Notes: generated by a model not told the origin, from the letters alone. DNA of 64,000 nt from an uncultured Pelagibacteraceae bacterium (GCA_902524595.1 CABZDS010000002.1:66793-130792), one strand, 5' to 3'; shown: positions 1 through 10,354, counted from the stretch's first letter. Numbers and translations: made by a program.

Positions 1-72
1 AGAATTGAAAAATTAGAAAAAAAAATTGCTGAAAAAAAAATAAAAAAAAAAACTAAACGGGCAAAGAGATAA
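1..72 (+). CDS. C-terminal tail of an unidentified protein (partial)
   Basis: An open frame runs from the window edge to a TAA at 70-72 and gives 23 residues, very rich in lysine and glutamate and ending KTKRAKR. Such basic tails are common in this A+T-rich genome and do not identify a family. If real, the gene converges on the histidine kinase gene and overlaps its last 20 bases, which matches the other convergent junctions in the window. A chance open frame cannot be excluded, because the upstream part is missing. Confidence 0.4.
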   Translation, partial: RIEKLEKKIAEKKIKKKTKRAKR

Positions 73-1366
73 TAACTTTTAATCCACCTAAACTAGACTT
101 ATCAAATTTAAGATCTCCCCCATGTGATTTTACAACATCTGATGATATAGCTAAGCCAAGACCAACACTTGACTTTGTTTCTGATCTACTTTTGTCAATC
201 TTATAAAATGGTTTCAAAACATTTTGATATTCTTTCTGTGGTATTCCTGGACCATCATCCTCTATTGAAATATTAATAGTTGACCTTCCTTTTTTTAGAT
301 ACAATTCAACATTATCAGCAAATTTTAAAGAATTATCTATTAGATTATTAATACATCTACTAATTAAATTTTTTCTTCCATCAAAATAAATGTTTTCTTT
401 TGAAAAATATTTTATATTTGGTTTCTCATACTTTTTGCATATATCTTCAAGGAGTATAGATATATCAAACGTTTCAGTTTTATCTTTTGCTCCAGATCTT
501 GCGAATTGAAGATACTCATTTAACATTTTTTCCATTTCATCAACGTCTCTTGATAGTTTTTCAACAATACTCTTGTCTTTAATCATCGCTATTTGAAGTT
601 TTATTCTTGTCAAAGGTGTTCTTAAATCGTGGCTGATACCTGACAGCATTTCAGATCTTTGATTAAGATGTCTTATTATTCTTTTTCTCATTTTGTCAAA
701 CTCTAAACCAGCTTTTCGAATTTCAAGGGCTCCCGAAGGTCTAAATTCGTCAATGTCTTCTCCTCGACCAAATCTTTCAGATGCCTCTGCAAGTTTGGTT
801 ATAGGTCTGGTTTGATTCTTTAAAAAAATTATTGCTACTGCTATCATTAATAATGCTGGCAATGTTATCCAAAGACCAAATAATCTAGCTGAACTTGTAG
901 TTAGTCTATCTCTTGGAATATAAAATTGAAAATATCCTTTTGAATATCCTATTTTTAAATCAACAACTTCTTTGAAGTTTGTTGTATCAAACCAATAGGT
1001 TAAATTTTTTTCCTTTAATTCTCTTCTTAGTGATCGATCTACTGGACTGAACCATCTTTCCGGTATTTTATTTGGCAAGATTTTATTTTTTTCATATTTA
1101 ATGTTAAAACCCAAATGTTCTTTGAATAAAATTATTATAAAATCTTTGTTCGTTTCATCGTTATCATAAGCGTCTACGAAAGTTTTGACCTCAGAAACTA
1201 ATGCTCTTGTCATTCCAGAATTTGTTTTGATCCATAGGCTATCAAAAAAAACTAACGAAATAGTGATTTGCATAACAACTATTGGAACAGCAACTATAAG
1301 TAGACCTCTATAAAAAAGTCTTTTAGGTAAAATATTTTTTATATATTTACTCAATCCATAAAACAT
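53..1366 (-). CDS. envZ: EnvZ-type sensor histidine kinase
   Basis: Membrane sensor kinase that should phosphorylate the OmpR-type regulator encoded just upstream. An N-terminal membrane helix (about residues 20-45), a periplasmic region, a second helix (about 165-185), a HAMP linker, a HisKA domain with GISHDLRTPL (phospho-His about residue 246) and a HATPase_c domain with DDGPGIP and GLGLAI boxes are visible. The frame also opens at a GTG at 1375, but I chose the ATG at 1364-1366 because GAGGTG sits at shine-dalgarno distance before it. The gene overlaps the end of the regulator gene, so the two are translationally coupled. The stimulus cannot be read from the sequence; osmotic or envelope sensing is only an analogy with EnvZ. 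Confidence 0.88.
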   Translation of the reverse strand: MFYGLSKYIKNILPKRLFYRGLLIVAVPIVVMQITISLVFFDSLWIKTNSGMTRALVSEVKTFVDAYDNDETNKDFIIILFKEHLGFNIKYEKNKILPNKIPERWFSPVDRSLRRELKEKNLTYWFDTTNFKEVVDLKIGYSKGYFQFYIPRDRLTTSSARLFGLWITLPALLMIAVAIIFLKNQTRPITKLAEASERFGRGEDIDEFRPSGALEIRKAGLEFDKMRKRIIRHLNQRSEMLSGISHDLRTPLTRIKLQIAMIKDKSIVEKLSRDVDEMEKMLNEYLQFARSGAKDKTETFDISILLEDICKKYEKPNIKYFSKENIYFDGRKNLISRCINNLIDNSLKFADNVELYLKKGRSTINISIEDDGPGIPQKEYQNVLKPFYKIDKSRSETKSSVGLGLAISSDVVKSHGGDLKFDKSSLGGLKVIISLPV

Positions 1367-2024
1367 AACCTTCACCTCTTATTGTTTGTAAATAATTCGG
1401 GCTTTTAGGGTTTTCCTCAATTTTCTTCCTAAGTCTTGTAATGATTACGTCAACAGACCTTTCTTTATCAATTTTTATAAGATTTCCAATCTCTTCTCTT
1501 TTAAAAATTTTTCCAGGAGAGTTAACCATTTTATCCAAAATAATTTTTTCTGTATTATTGATTTTTATTGATTTATCATTTTTTAAAATAAACTGCTTGT
1601 TAAGATCTATTTCAATTTTACCAAATTTAAATTTTCTCTTTGTATTTCTATATTTTGTTTTATTTAAGATATTATTAATTCTAAGTATTAATTCTTTAGG
1701 CTCAAAAGGTTTTGGAAGGTAATCGTCTGCACCAATATCTAAACCCTCTATTCTCTCCGAGGCTTCTCCTTTTGCAGTTAAAAGAATTATAGGGGTTGAA
1801 ATTTTATCTTTATTTTCCTTAGTGAACTCTAAACCACTCTTTCCTGGCATCATTATATCAAGTACTATTAAGTCAAATTTTATAATTTTAACTTTCTCAA
1901 GAGCATCTTCTGCACTATTTGAACTAGTTACAAGATAATCATTTTGCGAAAGGTATTCTTTAACTAATTCTCTTATCCCATCATCGTCATCTACAACTAA
2001 AATATGTGCTTTAAATTTTTCCAT
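1347..2024 (-). CDS. ompR: OmpR-family response regulator
   Basis: DNA-binding response regulator, 225 residues. The receiver domain (about 1-120) has the acidic pocket at D12-D15, the phospho-acceptor D56 in VLDIMMPG, T83 and K105 in LPKPFEP. The C-terminal winged helix (about 130-225) has the OmpR/PhoB pattern ending TIRGEGYVLW. It lies between a MarR gene, which it overlaps by 14 nt, and the kinase gene, which it overlaps by about 20 nt, so the three form one minus-strand operon. Targets are unknown. The ompR symbol reflects pairing with an EnvZ-like kinase; another OmpR-subfamily name is possible. Confidence 0.88.
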   Translation of the reverse strand: MEKFKAHILVVDDDDGIRELVKEYLSQNDYLVTSSNSAEDALEKVKIIKFDLIVLDIMMPGKSGLEFTKENKDKISTPIILLTAKGEASERIEGLDIGADDYLPKPFEPKELILRINNILNKTKYRNTKRKFKFGKIEIDLNKQFILKNDKSIKINNTEKIILDKMVNSPGKIFKREEIGNLIKIDKERSVDVIITRLRKKIEENPKSPNYLQTIRGEGYVLWIE

Positions 2025-2454
2025 TGATTATTTTTTTTAAAACATTGTCAAAACTAACAACCTCATTTGCTTTCGATGTGGAGAATGCTTGGTAAATTCT
2101 TTTCTTTTGAACTGAGAAAATTTCGTTAAATAATTTTTCTCCTTCCTCTGTTAAGTAAACATGCTTTATTCTGGTATCTATTTGATCTTTTTCAAATTTT
2201 ATAGCTTTTAGATTTATTAAATCTTTTAAAACTCTATTCAAACTTTGCTTTGTAACTTTCAACTTTCTTAAAAGGTCTGATATCGTAATACCCTCATATA
2301 ATGAAATTAGGTGAATAACCTTGTTATGTGCGACACCTATGGAGTATTTATTCAATACATTTTTAGCATCTGAGACTGTCTCTCTGTAGCCAAGAAATAT
2401 TTTTTCAATATATTGTTTGAGATCATTATCTTTTAAATATAAAAGTTTTTTCAT
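2011..2454 (-). CDS. MarR-family transcriptional regulator
   Basis: A 147-residue protein with a central winged helix-turn-helix (about 45-110) of MarR type: a recognition stretch with VTKQSLNRVLKDL, then a wing with DTRIKHVYLTEEGEKL. MarR proteins are usually dimeric repressors released by small ligands or oxidation; no cysteines suited to redox sensing are seen. It is the first gene of the operon with the response regulator and kinase and is divergent from ilvE, 59 nt away. It could therefore control its own operon, ilvE, or both; this is inferred from position only. Confidence 0.8.
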   Translation of the reverse strand: MKKLLYLKDNDLKQYIEKIFLGYRETVSDAKNVLNKYSIGVAHNKVIHLISLYEGITISDLLRKLKVTKQSLNRVLKDLINLKAIKFEKDQIDTRIKHVYLTEEGEKLFNEIFSVQKKRIYQAFSTSKANEVVSFDNVLKKIINGKI

Positions 2455-2513
2455 ATTGGTAAGTTATATTGACATATTATATATACAAATATATTTTTTT
2501 ATAAAATTAAATA

Positions 2514-3395
2514 ATGATACCTTTTGATAAACGATCAGGAAAAATTTGGTACAATAATGAGCTTGTTGAATGGCAAGATGCAAAATGCCATGTAATCAGT
2601 CATGGACTTCATTATGCAAGTCTAGTTTTCGAAGGAGAAAGAGTATATGACGGAGAAATATTTAAGCTAGAAGAGCATACAGATAGATTATTTTATTCTG
2701 CAAAAAGATTAGACATTATTATTCCTTATACAAAAGATGAAATAAATGAAGCTTCAAAAAAAATTGTAGCGGTTCAGAATATTCAAAATGGATATGTTAG
2801 ACCTTTTGTGTGGAGAGGAAGTGAGATGATGGGAGTGTCTGCACAGAAAACTTCAATTAATGTAGCAATAGCTACTTGGGAGTGGCCTGCATATTTTGAT
2901 CCAAAATTAAAAGCTGAAGGAATAAGATTAAATATTTCTAAATGGCGAAGACCAGCTCCAAACACTATTCCTTGGGATGCAAAAGCAGCAGGATTGTATA
3001 TGATTTGCACTCTTTCAAAACACGAAGCTGAACAACAAGGGTATTCCGAGTCATTAATGTTAGACTTTGAAGGGAACGTTGCAGAAGGAACAAGTGCTAA
3101 TATTTTTTTTAAAGACAAAAATAATGAATTACATACTCCGATACCAGATTCCTTTTTAAATGGTATTACAAGACAAGCTGTAATTGAACTAGCCAAATCA
3201 AAAAATATTAAAGTTCATGAAAGAAAAATTTCTCCAGATGAACTAGGTAATTTTGATGGATGTTTCTTAACTGGCACAGCAGCTGAAATAACACCTGTTG
3301 CAAGTATAGCAGATCATAAATACAAAATTTGTGATGTTATTTTAGGATTATCTAAAAGTTTTGATCAGTTAGTTAGACAAAAAAAAGCTGCCTAA
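2514..3395 (+). CDS. ilvE: Branched-chain amino acid aminotransferase
   Basis: PLP-dependent class IV aminotransferase (293 residues) for the last step of Val, Leu and Ile synthesis, and the reverse step in degradation. The fold-IV hallmarks are seen: GLHYASLVFEGERVY near residues 31-45, the Schiff-base lysine K157 in PWDAKAAG, and E191 in GNVAEGTSANIFF, which contacts the cofactor. Length fits bacterial IlvE. It is divergent from the MarR gene and convergent with pgsA, whose stop overlaps its own by 4 nt. A TTGACA at 2469-2474 may be a -35 element, but no convincing -10 follows. D-amino acid aminotransferase or aminodeoxychorismate lyase are less likely given the length and motifs. Confidence 0.88.
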   Translation: MIPFDKRSGKIWYNNELVEWQDAKCHVISHGLHYASLVFEGERVYDGEIFKLEEHTDRLFYSAKRLDIIIPYTKDEINEASKKIVAVQNIQNGYVRPFVWRGSEMMGVSAQKTSINVAIATWEWPAYFDPKLKAEGIRLNISKWRRPAPNTIPWDAKAAGLYMICTLSKHEAEQQGYSESLMLDFEGNVAEGTSANIFFKDKNNELHTPIPDSFLNGITRQAVIELAKSKNIKVHERKISPDELGNFDGCFLTGTAAEITPVASIADHKYKICDVILGLSKSFDQLVRQKKAA

Positions 3396-3976
3396 TCCTT
3401 ATTATCTTCAGATATTGCATGGTCTATTCCTTTTCTAAGGTAATCATATCCAGTATAAAGTGTTAAAAACGCTGATAGCCATAAAATAATAATGCCAATT
3501 GTTTGAGCATTATAATCTTGAAAATTAATTAATTTATTTCCAGTTTCTCCAGTCAAAAGTATTGCTATAGAAAACATCTGTAAGAATGTTTTAAGTTTTG
3601 CTAAATTAGAAACAGGAAGCTTTATTTTCCCTTTAGCTAGAAACTCTCTTAATCCTGAAATTAGTATTTCCCTTGTAAGAATTATAATAGCTGCAATAAC
3701 TTCGTAATTTTTTATTGTTTGGTCCATAACTAATAAAATTAATGCAGTTGCAACAATAATTTTATCTGCAATAGGATCTAAAAGTTCACCAAGTTTAGAC
3801 TCTTCTTTAAACATCCTCGCCAAAAGGCCGTCTAAAAAATCTGTAAATGAGGCAATTAAAAAAAGAGCAAATGGAATAACGTCTCCATAAAATCCTGGAA
3901 GGTAGAACGTAAAGACAAATATTGGAACAATTATTATTCGTCCAATTGTTAAATAATTTGGTATTTTAAATTTCAT
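3392..3976 (-). CDS. pgsA: CDP-diacylglycerol--glycerol-3-phosphate 3-phosphatidyltransferase
   Basis: Integral membrane enzyme that makes phosphatidylglycerophosphate, the committed step to phosphatidylglycerol and cardiolipin. The complete CDP-alcohol phosphotransferase signature is visible: D49-G50, A53-R54, G63, D67 and D71, in DFLDGLLAR...[10 protein letters not shown]. About five hydrophobic helices fit the 194-residue length. It is the last gene of the minus-strand uvrB...uvrC run, with its start overlapping the uvrC stop by 4 nt. A uvrC-pgsA pairing is common in Proteobacteria and supports the call. Confidence 0.9.
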   Translation of the reverse strand: MKFKIPNYLTIGRIIIVPIFVFTFYLPGFYGDVIPFALFLIASFTDFLDGLLARMFKEESKLGELLDPIADKIIVATALILLVMDQTIKNYEVIAAIIILTREILISGLREFLAKGKIKLPVSNLAKLKTFLQMFSIAILLTGETGNKLINFQDYNAQTIGIIILWLSAFLTLYTGYDYLRKGIDHAISEDNKD

Positions 3977-5838
3977 TCGTGAAAGAAGTTATATATTTTT
4001 TTTGCAACTTTTTCTTCAACTCCATCAACTGATTTTATTTCATCTAAACTAGCTGACTCCACAGCTCTAGCTGAACCAAAATGATTTAATAACGCTCTTT
4101 TTCTTACAGATCCGATACCTTCTATTTGATCCAACAAGGACCTGCTTATACCTTTTTTCCTCTTTGCTCTATGAGCACTTATAGCAAATCTATGTGCTTC
4201 ATCTCTTAGTCTCTGTAGAAAAAATAGGGTGGGGTCATTTCTTTCAAATTTATAGTCTTTGCCATTATGAAAAAAAGTTTCATTACCACTGTTTCTAAAT
4301 TTACCTTTTGCAATAGCAATTATTGGTATTTCGTTAAGACCCAAATCATTCATAACTTCTCTCGCAGATGAATATTGACCTTTTCCTCCATCTATTAAAA
4401 CAAGATCAGGAAATGATAAAAAGTTACCCTTTTCTTGAATGGCACGCTTGAATCTTCTTTCAATTACCTCTCTTATCATTCCATAGTCATCTTGTTTAAA
4501 CTTTTCAGTTTTTATATTAAATTTTCTATACCTTTTTTTTATAAAACCTTCGTCACCATATGTAATCAAAGCTCCAACACTATTTGTTCCTTGAATATGG
4601 CTATTATCATAAACTTCAACTAAACTTATACTGTTATCTATTTTAAATTTCTTTCCAATTTCATCTAATAAACTTCTATTATTTTGGCTTTCATATAATT
4701 TTCTATTTAAGCTATTCTTTGCATTTTTTATTGCTAAATTTATTACTCTTAATTTTGATCCCTTTTTTGCTGTAGAAATATTTATTTGCTTCCCTTCTTT
4801 AATAGATAAAGTTTTTTCTATTAGCTTTCTTTCTTTAATATCTTCACTAATTATAATCGAGCTAGGCACAGCTTTGTTTTCATAAAATTGAGAAACAAAT
4901 GAATTTAATATTTCTTTTAAATTCTCGTCTGGGTCATGTTTGGGGAAAAAAGATTGATTACCCCAATTTTGTTTTGATCTATAAAAAAAAACCTGAATGC
5001 AAGTTTTGCCAGATTCTTTATAACCTGCTATTACATCTGCCTCGATTAAATTTGCTTCACTAATTGTTAATGAAGATTGAATTATATTTAAGGATTTAAT
5101 CTTATCTCTAATTATTGCAGCTTTTTCAAAATCAAGTTCCTCACTAGCCGTTTCCATTTGTTCAGAAAGCGTTTTTTGAATTTTTCTAGACTTACCTTTG
5201 CTTAAAAATTCATCTGCAGCTTCAACTAATTTTCCATAGTCTTCTTTACTCACTTTTCCTCCACATGGACCTGAGCATCTTTTTAAAAAATAATTAAAAC
5301 AAGTTTTATCACCTGCATCTACTTGTTTGTCAGTACAAGATCTTAATAAAAATATTCTTTGAATAGTTTTAATTGCCATATTAACTGCAAGCGAGCTTGC
5401 AAAAGGGCCATAATATTTTCCTGGTCTATTTTTGGCACCTCTGTGCCTCTCTATTCTTGGAAATTCATGGTCAGATATAAAAATATATGGAAAAGATTTA
5501 TCATCTTTTAACAATATATTGAATTTTGGTTTAAATTTTTTTATTAAGTTAGCCTCTAGAAGTAAGGCCTCGCTTTCATTAGATGTGGTAGTTACTTCAA
5601 GCTTTCTAGTTTGAGCCAACATTCTTTCAGTCCTTATGATATGATTTTTTTCAGACACATAACTTTTTAATCTATTAGGAAGGTTTTTTGCTTTACCCAC
5701 ATACAAAATCTCATTATTCGAGTTTAGCATTCTATATACACCTGGTAATTTTGGTATTAATGGTAGCTCTTTTTTTATTATTTCTTTACCTTGATCAGGG
5801 CTCAACATGACTTCTTTTTTTTGAAATTTGAATTCCAA
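3973..5838 (-). CDS. uvrC: Excinuclease ABC subunit C
   Basis: Nuclease of nucleotide excision repair that cuts on both sides of a lesion after UvrB loading. Domains in order: GIY-YIG nuclease (PGVYRML near 32-38, YVGKAKNL near 46-53), a cysteine-bearing region with [15 protein letters not shown], a UVR motif near 205-240, the RNase H-like C-terminal nuclease with [17 protein letters not shown] and [10 protein letters not shown], and tandem helix-hairpin-helix motifs ([16 protein letters not shown]). Length, 621 residues, is normal. An internal Met at residue 11 (5808) is an alternative start that would shorten the 26-nt overlap with the folB-like gene. It is expressed in the same run as uvrB. 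Confidence 0.95.
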   Translation of the reverse strand: MEFKFQKKEVMLSPDQGKEIIKKELPLIPKLPGVYRMLNSNNEILYVGKAKNLPNRLKSYVSEKNHIIRTERMLAQTRKLEVTTTSNESEALLLEANLIKKFKPKFNILLKDDKSFPYIFISDHEFPRIERHRGAKNRPGKYYGPFASSLAVNMAIKTIQRIFLLRSCTDKQVDAGDKTCFNYFLKRCSGPCGGKVSKEDYGKLVEAADEFLSKGKSRKIQKTLSEQMETASEELDFEKAAIIRDKIKSLNIIQSSLTISEANLIEADVIAGYKESGKTCIQVFFYRSKQNWGNQSFFPKHDPDENLKEILNSFVSQFYENKAVPSSIIISEDIKERKLIEKTLSIKEGKQINISTAKKGSKLRVINLAIKNAKNSLNRKLYESQNNRSLLDEIGKKFKIDNSISLVEVYDNSHIQGTNSVGALITYGDEGFIKKRYRKFNIKTEKFKQDDYGMIREVIERRFKRAIQEKGNFLSFPDLVLIDGGKGQYSSAREVMNDLGLNEIPIIAIAKGKFRNSGNETFFHNGKDYKFERNDPTLFFLQRLRDEAHRFAISAHRAKRKKGISRSLLDQIEGIGSVRKRALLNHFGSARAVESASLDEIKSVDGVEEKVAKKIYNFFHE

Positions 5839-6220
5839 CAGAACTACAGTCTTTCATGATTTCCAATTTTTCAATTTGGAGAGATATTTTATCTATTCTT
5901 TTATCTTTAAAAAGTTCATCAAAGACGTCTTCTGCTAAAGTTTCTAAAAAATTGTAATGTTTATTTTTTACTAATTTTTTTATCAATCTTACAATTTTGG
6001 CATAATTCACTATTGATTTAATATCTTTATCATTTGAGGGTTGTTTATCTTGATAATTTACTTCTAAATTAAATTTTACTTTTTGAGTTTTTTCTTTTTC
6101 AAAATCAAAATAACCAAGTTTTAAATCTAACACTAATTCTTTGATTAAAACCTTCTTCTCATAATTAAATAGGCTTTTATTTTTATCTAATTTAACAATC
6201 TTCAAATTATTTTTTTTCAT
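5795..6220 (-). CDS. folB: Dihydroneopterin aldolase-like protein
   Basis: A 141-residue protein of the FolB/FolX tunnelling fold, which releases glycolaldehyde from 7,8-dihydroneopterin in folate synthesis or epimerises related pterins. An N-terminal extension of about 20 residues precedes the domain, which begins near [18 protein letters not shown]. The central [13 protein letters not shown]...[15 protein letters not shown] segment and the C-terminal pattern with VGIQISKKR match FolB. It overlaps the SDR gene by 4 nt and the uvrC start by 26 nt. The adjacent SDR has pteridine reductase hallmarks, which supports a pterin role. The sequence is diverged, so FolX-like activity is possible. Confidence 0.75.
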   Translation of the reverse strand: MKKNNLKIVKLDKNKSLFNYEKKVLIKELVLDLKLGYFDFEKEKTQKVKFNLEVNYQDKQPSNDKDIKSIVNYAKIVRLIKKLVKNKHYNFLETLAEDVFDELFKDKRIDKISLQIEKLEIMKDCSSVGIQISKKRSHVEP

Positions 6221-6972
6221 TCCTTACCACCCATTATGTCTGGAGTTTGCCAGCTCAAGTTTTGACCACTATCAATTGCAATAACTTGACCAGTAATAGA
6301 TCTATTTTTAATAAAAAAGTCTACAGCATTGCAGATTTCTTGAACATCCGTCTGTTTTTTAAGAGGTGTTGCCATGTATTGCTTTTTAAAATGTTTGTCA
6401 GACTGTCTTTTATTTTTAATAGTTGGACCTGGAGCTATTCCATTCACTCTAATATTTGGGGCAAGACTCATGGCGCTAGTTTTGGTTAAAGTGTAAAGAC
6501 CAGTTTTACTTAATGTATATGAAAAAAAATATGGTGTTAATTTAAATATTCTTTGATCAATTATATTAATAATATTATTGTTTTTACCTTTAGCGTTTTT
6601 AGTAAAACCCTTTGATAATAAAGCTGGCGCTTTTAAATTCGCTTTTATATGGCTTTCCCAACTTTTTGTTGTGAAATTTTCAAGTTTATCGTTCTCGAAT
6701 AATGAAGCATTATTAATTAAACAATCAAAATACTTCAACTTTGATTTTGAAAACTTTAACATTTTCTCAATCTCTTTTTCTTTAGTCAAATCTGCTTTTA
6801 CCAAATAAATTTTTGTACCACTTTTATTTAAATCTTTTTTAAGACTCTCTGCTTTAGACTTAGATTTGTTATAATGGATAACAATTTCAATATTTGGTCC
6901 AGATAATTTTTTAGCTATCGCAGCCCCCATTCGAGTTGCTGCTCCAGTAATTATTATCTTCCGTGCTTCCAT
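6217..6972 (-). CDS. Pteridine reductase-type short-chain dehydrogenase (FolM/PTR1-like)
   Basis: NAD(P)-dependent SDR of 251 residues. The cofactor motif is TGAATRMG (9-16), i.e. TGxxxRxG rather than the usual SDR TGxxxGxG. The catalytic set is D139 (in NIIDQRI), Y152 and K156 (YTLSK), with Asp where most SDRs have Ser and with the D-to-Y spacing of 13. As I recall, both traits mark the pteridine reductases PTR1 and FolM. With the folB-like gene next to it, reduction of dihydromonapterin, dihydrofolate or a related pterin is the likely role. It overlaps uvrB by 19 nt and the folB-like gene by 4 nt. Substrate is inferred; a general SDR function is not excluded. Confidence 0.72.
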   Translation of the reverse strand: MEARKIIITGAATRMGAAIAKKLSGPNIEIVIHYNKSKSKAESLKKDLNKSGTKIYLVKADLTKEKEIEKMLKFSKSKLKYFDCLINNASLFENDKLENFTTKSWESHIKANLKAPALLSKGFTKNAKGKNNNIINIIDQRIFKLTPYFFSYTLSKTGLYTLTKTSAMSLAPNIRVNGIAPGPTIKNKRQSDKHFKKQYMATPLKKQTDVQEICNAVDFFIKNRSITGQVIAIDSGQNLSWQTPDIMGGKE

Positions 6973-9128
6973 TTTTTATCTCTTTTTTTTGTGACTCTTG
7001 TACCAGGCATACCTAGTGTTGATCTACCTTTAGGATAAATTTTATTTTTAACATCGTACTGTCTAATTTTGGGGTTTAAAGTAATTTCTAATTCAGTACT
7101 TTGAAGTTTTCTCATCTCATCTCTAATTTTAGCGGCTTCCTCAAATTCCAGATTAGATGCAGCTTCTTTCATCTTTTTGTCTAATCCTTTTAAATGTTTT
7201 TTAAGGTTACCGCCAATATTGGAACCTTCGCTTATTTTGACGTAATCTTTCTCGTAAACACTTTCTAAAATATCGCTTATTTCTTTTTTTACAGATTTAG
7301 CGTCGATTTTATTTTTCTTATTGTACTCTAATTGAATCTTTCTTCTTCTCTCAGTTTCTTTAATTGCTTTCTTTATACTTTTTGTTTCCTTATCGGCATA
7401 GAGAATGACTTTTCCATCTACGTTTCTTGCGGCTCTTCCTATTGTTTGAATTAGTGAAGTTTCTGATCGCAAAAATCCCTCCTTATCAGCATCTAGTATT
7501 CCAACTAATGCACATTCTGGAATATCTAAACCTTCTCTTAACAAATTTATTCCAACTAGAACATCAAATACACCCATTCTAAGATCTCTCATAATCTCTA
7601 TTCTCTCAAGTGTATCTATATCAGAATGAAGGTATCTTACCTTTATCCCATTTTCATGAAGATACTCGGTTAAATCCTCTGCCATTTTTTTTGTAAGTGT
7701 TGTAACCAAAACTCTATAATTATTTTCAACTACTTTTTTACATTCATACATAAGGTCATCTACTTGATTTTTAGCTGGTCTAATCTCAACTGGTGGATCA
7801 ATTAAGCCTGTAGGTCTTATGACTTGATCAATAAACTTACCTTTAGTCTGTTCCAACTCCCACGGGCCGGGAGTTGCTGAAACAAATACGGTTTGTGTTC
7901 TCATCAAATCCCACTCTTCAAATTTTAAAGGTCTGTTATCCATGCAAGACGGCAATCTAAAACCATACTCAGCCAATGTACTTTTTCGAGATCTATCTCC
8001 CTTAAACATCCCATTAAGTTGAGGTACTGTAACGTGAGACTCATCTACAAAAACTAATGTGTTATCAGGAAAATATTCAAAAAGGGTAGGTGGCGGCTCT
8101 CCTGGTTTTCTACCAGATAAAAATCTTGAGTAATTTTCAATTCCTGCACAAGATCCAGTTGCCTCAATCATTTCTAAATCAAATTTAGTTCTCTCCTCTA
8201 ATCGTTGCGCCTCTAATAACTTGTTTTCTGCTTTGTGTTTTTTTAAAGTTTCCTCTAATTCTTTTCTTATTTTTATAATTGCTTGTTCTACAGTTGGCTT
8301 AGGAGTGATGTAATGAGAATTAGCATAAACTTTTACTAGACTAAGATCTCTAACTTGATCTCCCGTCAAAGGATCAAATTCTTCAATATTTTCAAGTTTA
8401 TCACCAAATAAACTTAGTCTCCATGCTCTATCCTCTAAATGAGATGGAAATATTTCCAAATATTCTCCCCTTGCCCTAAATGTTCCTCTAAAAAAATTTT
8501 GATCATTTCTCTTGTACTGAAGAGCAACAAGAGATTTTATTATTTGTTCTCTATTATATTCATAATTTTTCTGAAGAGTTAAAGTCATTTTGCTGTAAGC
8601 TTCAACTGATCCCAAACCATAAATACAAGAAACACTTGCAACTATTAAAACATCGTCTCTTTCAAGAAGAGATCTTGTTGCCGAGTGTCTCATTCTATCA
8701 ATCTGCTCGTTTATAGAAGCTTCTTTTTCGATGTAAGTATCTGATCTTGGCACGTAAGCTTCTGGAGTGTAATAATCATAGTAAGATACAAAATACTCAA
8801 CAGCATTATCCGGAAAAAAAGTTTTCATCTCACCGTAAAGTTGAGCTGCCAAAGTTTTATTTGGGGCCAATATTAATGCTGGTCTGTTCGTAGATTCTAT
8901 AACTTTTGCCATTGTAAAAGTTTTTCCAGATCCAGTTACTCCTAATAATACTTGATTAAACTCGTTTTTTTTAGCTCCTTGGACAAGCCTTTTAATTGCA
9001 TCTGGCTGGTCACCAGCCGGGGTAAAATCTGACTTTATTTTAAATTTTTTTCCACCTTCAAGTTTTCCACCGATTTTTGGGTTTTTGCTCTGAATGTCTG
9101 TAATTAGGTCTTGATAAGTATTCTCCAT
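6954..9128 (-). CDS. uvrB: Excinuclease ABC subunit B
   Basis: DNA helicase-like damage verifier of nucleotide excision repair. Walker A GVTGSGKT lies near residues 63-70, the beta-hairpin region with [12 protein letters not shown] near 116-127, the DEAD-type box VDESHVT near 363-369, helicase motif [11 protein letters not shown] near 565-573, and a C-terminal UVR motif (about 650-685) that binds UvrC. Length is 724 residues plus a basic tail, which is typical. It is the first gene of a minus-strand run that continues through the SDR, folB-like gene, uvrC and pgsA, so UvrB and UvrC are probably co-expressed. It is divergent from aspC with only 36 nt between starts. Confidence 0.96.
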   Translation of the reverse strand: MENTYQDLITDIQSKNPKIGGKLEGGKKFKIKSDFTPAGDQPDAIKRLVQGAKKNEFNQVLLGVTGSGKTFTMAKVIESTNRPALILAPNKTLAAQLYGEMKTFFPDNAVEYFVSYYDYYTPEAYVPRSDTYIEKEASINEQIDRMRHSATRSLLERDDVLIVASVSCIYGLGSVEAYSKMTLTLQKNYEYNREQIIKSLVALQYKRNDQNFFRGTFRARGEYLEIFPSHLEDRAWRLSLFGDKLENIEEFDPLTGDQVRDLSLVKVYANSHYITPKPTVEQAIIKIRKELEETLKKHKAENKLLEAQRLEERTKFDLEMIEATGSCAGIENYSRFLSGRKPGEPPPTLFEYFPDNTLVFVDESHVTVPQLNGMFKGDRSRKSTLAEYGFRLPSCMDNRPLKFEEWDLMRTQTVFVSATPGPWELEQTKGKFIDQVIRPTGLIDPPVEIRPAKNQVDDLMYECKKVVENNYRVLVTTLTKKMAEDLTEYLHENGIKVRYLHSDIDTLERIEIMRDLRMGVFDVLVGINLLREGLDIPECALVGILDADKEGFLRSETSLIQTIGRAARNVDGKVILYADKETKSIKKAIKETERRRKIQLEYNKKNKIDAKSVKKEISDILESVYEKDYVKISEGSNIGGNLKKHLKGLDKKMKEAASNLEFEEAAKIRDEMRKLQSTELEITLNPKIRQYDVKNKIYPKGRSTLGMPGTRVTKKRDKKWKHGR

Positions 9129-9143
9129 ATATTAAACAACGTA

Positions 9144-9166
9144 ATTGAATAATTTCATAATTCAAT
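9144..9166. promoter_or_regulatory. Inverted repeat between uvrB and aspC starts
   Basis: Perfect 7-bp arms ATTGAAT (9144-9150) and ATTCAAT (9160-9166) are separated by 9 nt. The second arm includes the first two bases of the aspC ATG, and the repeat takes up most of the 36-nt gap between the divergent starts. It could be an operator or an mRNA hairpin at the aspC start. In such A+T-rich DNA it could also be chance. Confidence 0.25.
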
Positions 9167-10352
9167 GAGCATAATATCTAATAATTTAAAAAGAATTAAA
9201 CCATCCCCGACTATTGCAGTTACTCAAAAGGCAAGAGAATTAAGAGCTGCAGGAAAAGATGTAGTTGGACTTGGGGCTGGGGAACCAGATTTTGATACTC
9301 CTATCAATGTAAAAAATGCAGCCATTAAAGCAATAAGAGACGGAGATACAAAGTATACTGCAGTTGATGGAACTCCAGCATTAAAAAAAGCAATTTTAAA
9401 AAAATTTAAAAGAGAAAATAAACTAAATTATAAACTAGAGGAAATCACAGTTGGAACTGGAGGAAAACAAGTTCTTTACAACACTTTTATGGCAACTTTA
9501 AATAAAGGAGATGAGGTTATTATTCCTGCGCCATTCTGGGTTTCATATCCAGATATGGTTCTCCTAGCAGGTGGAAAACCTAAAATAGTAAAATGTGATG
9601 AAAAAGACGGATTTAAAATTAAACCTGCAAAATTAAAAGCTGCAATTACAAAAAGAACGAAATGGATAATCCTTAATTCTCCATCTAATCCAACTGGATC
9701 TGGATACAGCAAATCAGAAATTCAAAAATTAGCAAAGGTTTTGATAAAAAATAAAAATGTTCACATTTTGAGTGATGATATTTATGAGCATGTTAAATAT
9801 GATAATTTTAAATTTTTTACTATCGCTCAAATTTCAAAATTAAAATCTCGAACATTAACAATGAATGGGGTGAGCAAATCATATGCAATGACTGGTTGGA
9901 GAATTGGTTATGCAGCTGGACCAAAAGAAATAATTTCTGCAATTAGAAAAATTCAATCTCAGTCAACTTCAAACCCGTCATCAATTAGTCAAGCAGCAGC
10001 TGTTGAAGCTTTGAATGGCAAACAAGAATTTATTAAGAAAAGAGCAAAATCATTTAAAGAAAGAAGAGATTTTGTTGTCAAAAGTTTAAATAATATTGAT
10101 GGTATTAGCTGTTTAAAACCTAATGGTGCATTTTATGTATTTCCGAATTGTAAAAAACTTCTTAATAAAAGAACTAAACTTAAAAAAGATACCGATTTTG
10201 TCCAGAAACTCTTAGAAAAACAAAATGTTGCTGCAGTTCAAGGCTCAGCTTTTGGTTTAGATGGATATTTTAGAATTTCATATGCTACTTCAATGGCAAA
10301 ACTTAAAATAGCAATGGCTAGAATTAAAAAGTTTTGTGAGGATTTAGGATAA
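9165..10352 (+). CDS. aspC: Aspartate/prephenate-type aminotransferase (class I, subgroup I-beta)
   Basis: PLP-dependent aminotransferase, 395 residues, swapping amino groups between aspartate (or glutamate, or prephenate) and 2-oxo acids. Visible features: GAGEPDFDTP near 38-46, NSPSNPTG at 171-178, D204 and Y207 in SDDIYEH, the Schiff-base lysine K238 in GVSKSYAMTGWRIGY, and the carboxylate-binding arginine in YFRISYA near the C-terminus. The motif style fits the alphaproteobacterial I-beta enzymes, some of which also act on prephenate. It is a single gene between divergent uvrB and convergent psiE-like, with 2 nt between stops. Confidence 0.88.
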   Translation: MSIISNNLKRIKPSPTIAVTQKARELRAAGKDVVGLGAGEPDFDTPINVKNAAIKAIRDGDTKYTAVDGTPALKKAILKKFKRENKLNYKLEEITVGTGGKQVLYNTFMATLNKGDEVIIPAPFWVSYPDMVLLAGGKPKIVKCDEKDGFKIKPAKLKAAITKRTKWIILNSPSNPTGSGYSKSEIQKLAKVLIKNKNVHILSDDIYEHVKYDNFKFFTIAQISKLKSRTLTMNGVSKSYAMTGWRIGYAAGPKEIISAIRKIQSQSTSNPSSISQAAAVEALNGKQEFIKKRAKSFKERRDFVVKSLNNIDGISCLKPNGAFYVFPNCKKLLNKRTKLKKDTDFVQKLLEKQNVAAVQGSAFGLDGYFRISYATSMAKLKIAMARIKKFCEDLG

Positions 10353-10354
10353 AT

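Noticed and set aside
2783-3196. 137-codon open frame on the minus strand inside ilvE
   Set aside because: Wholly antisense to a well-conserved gene, without motif or ribosome-binding site; a shadow frame.
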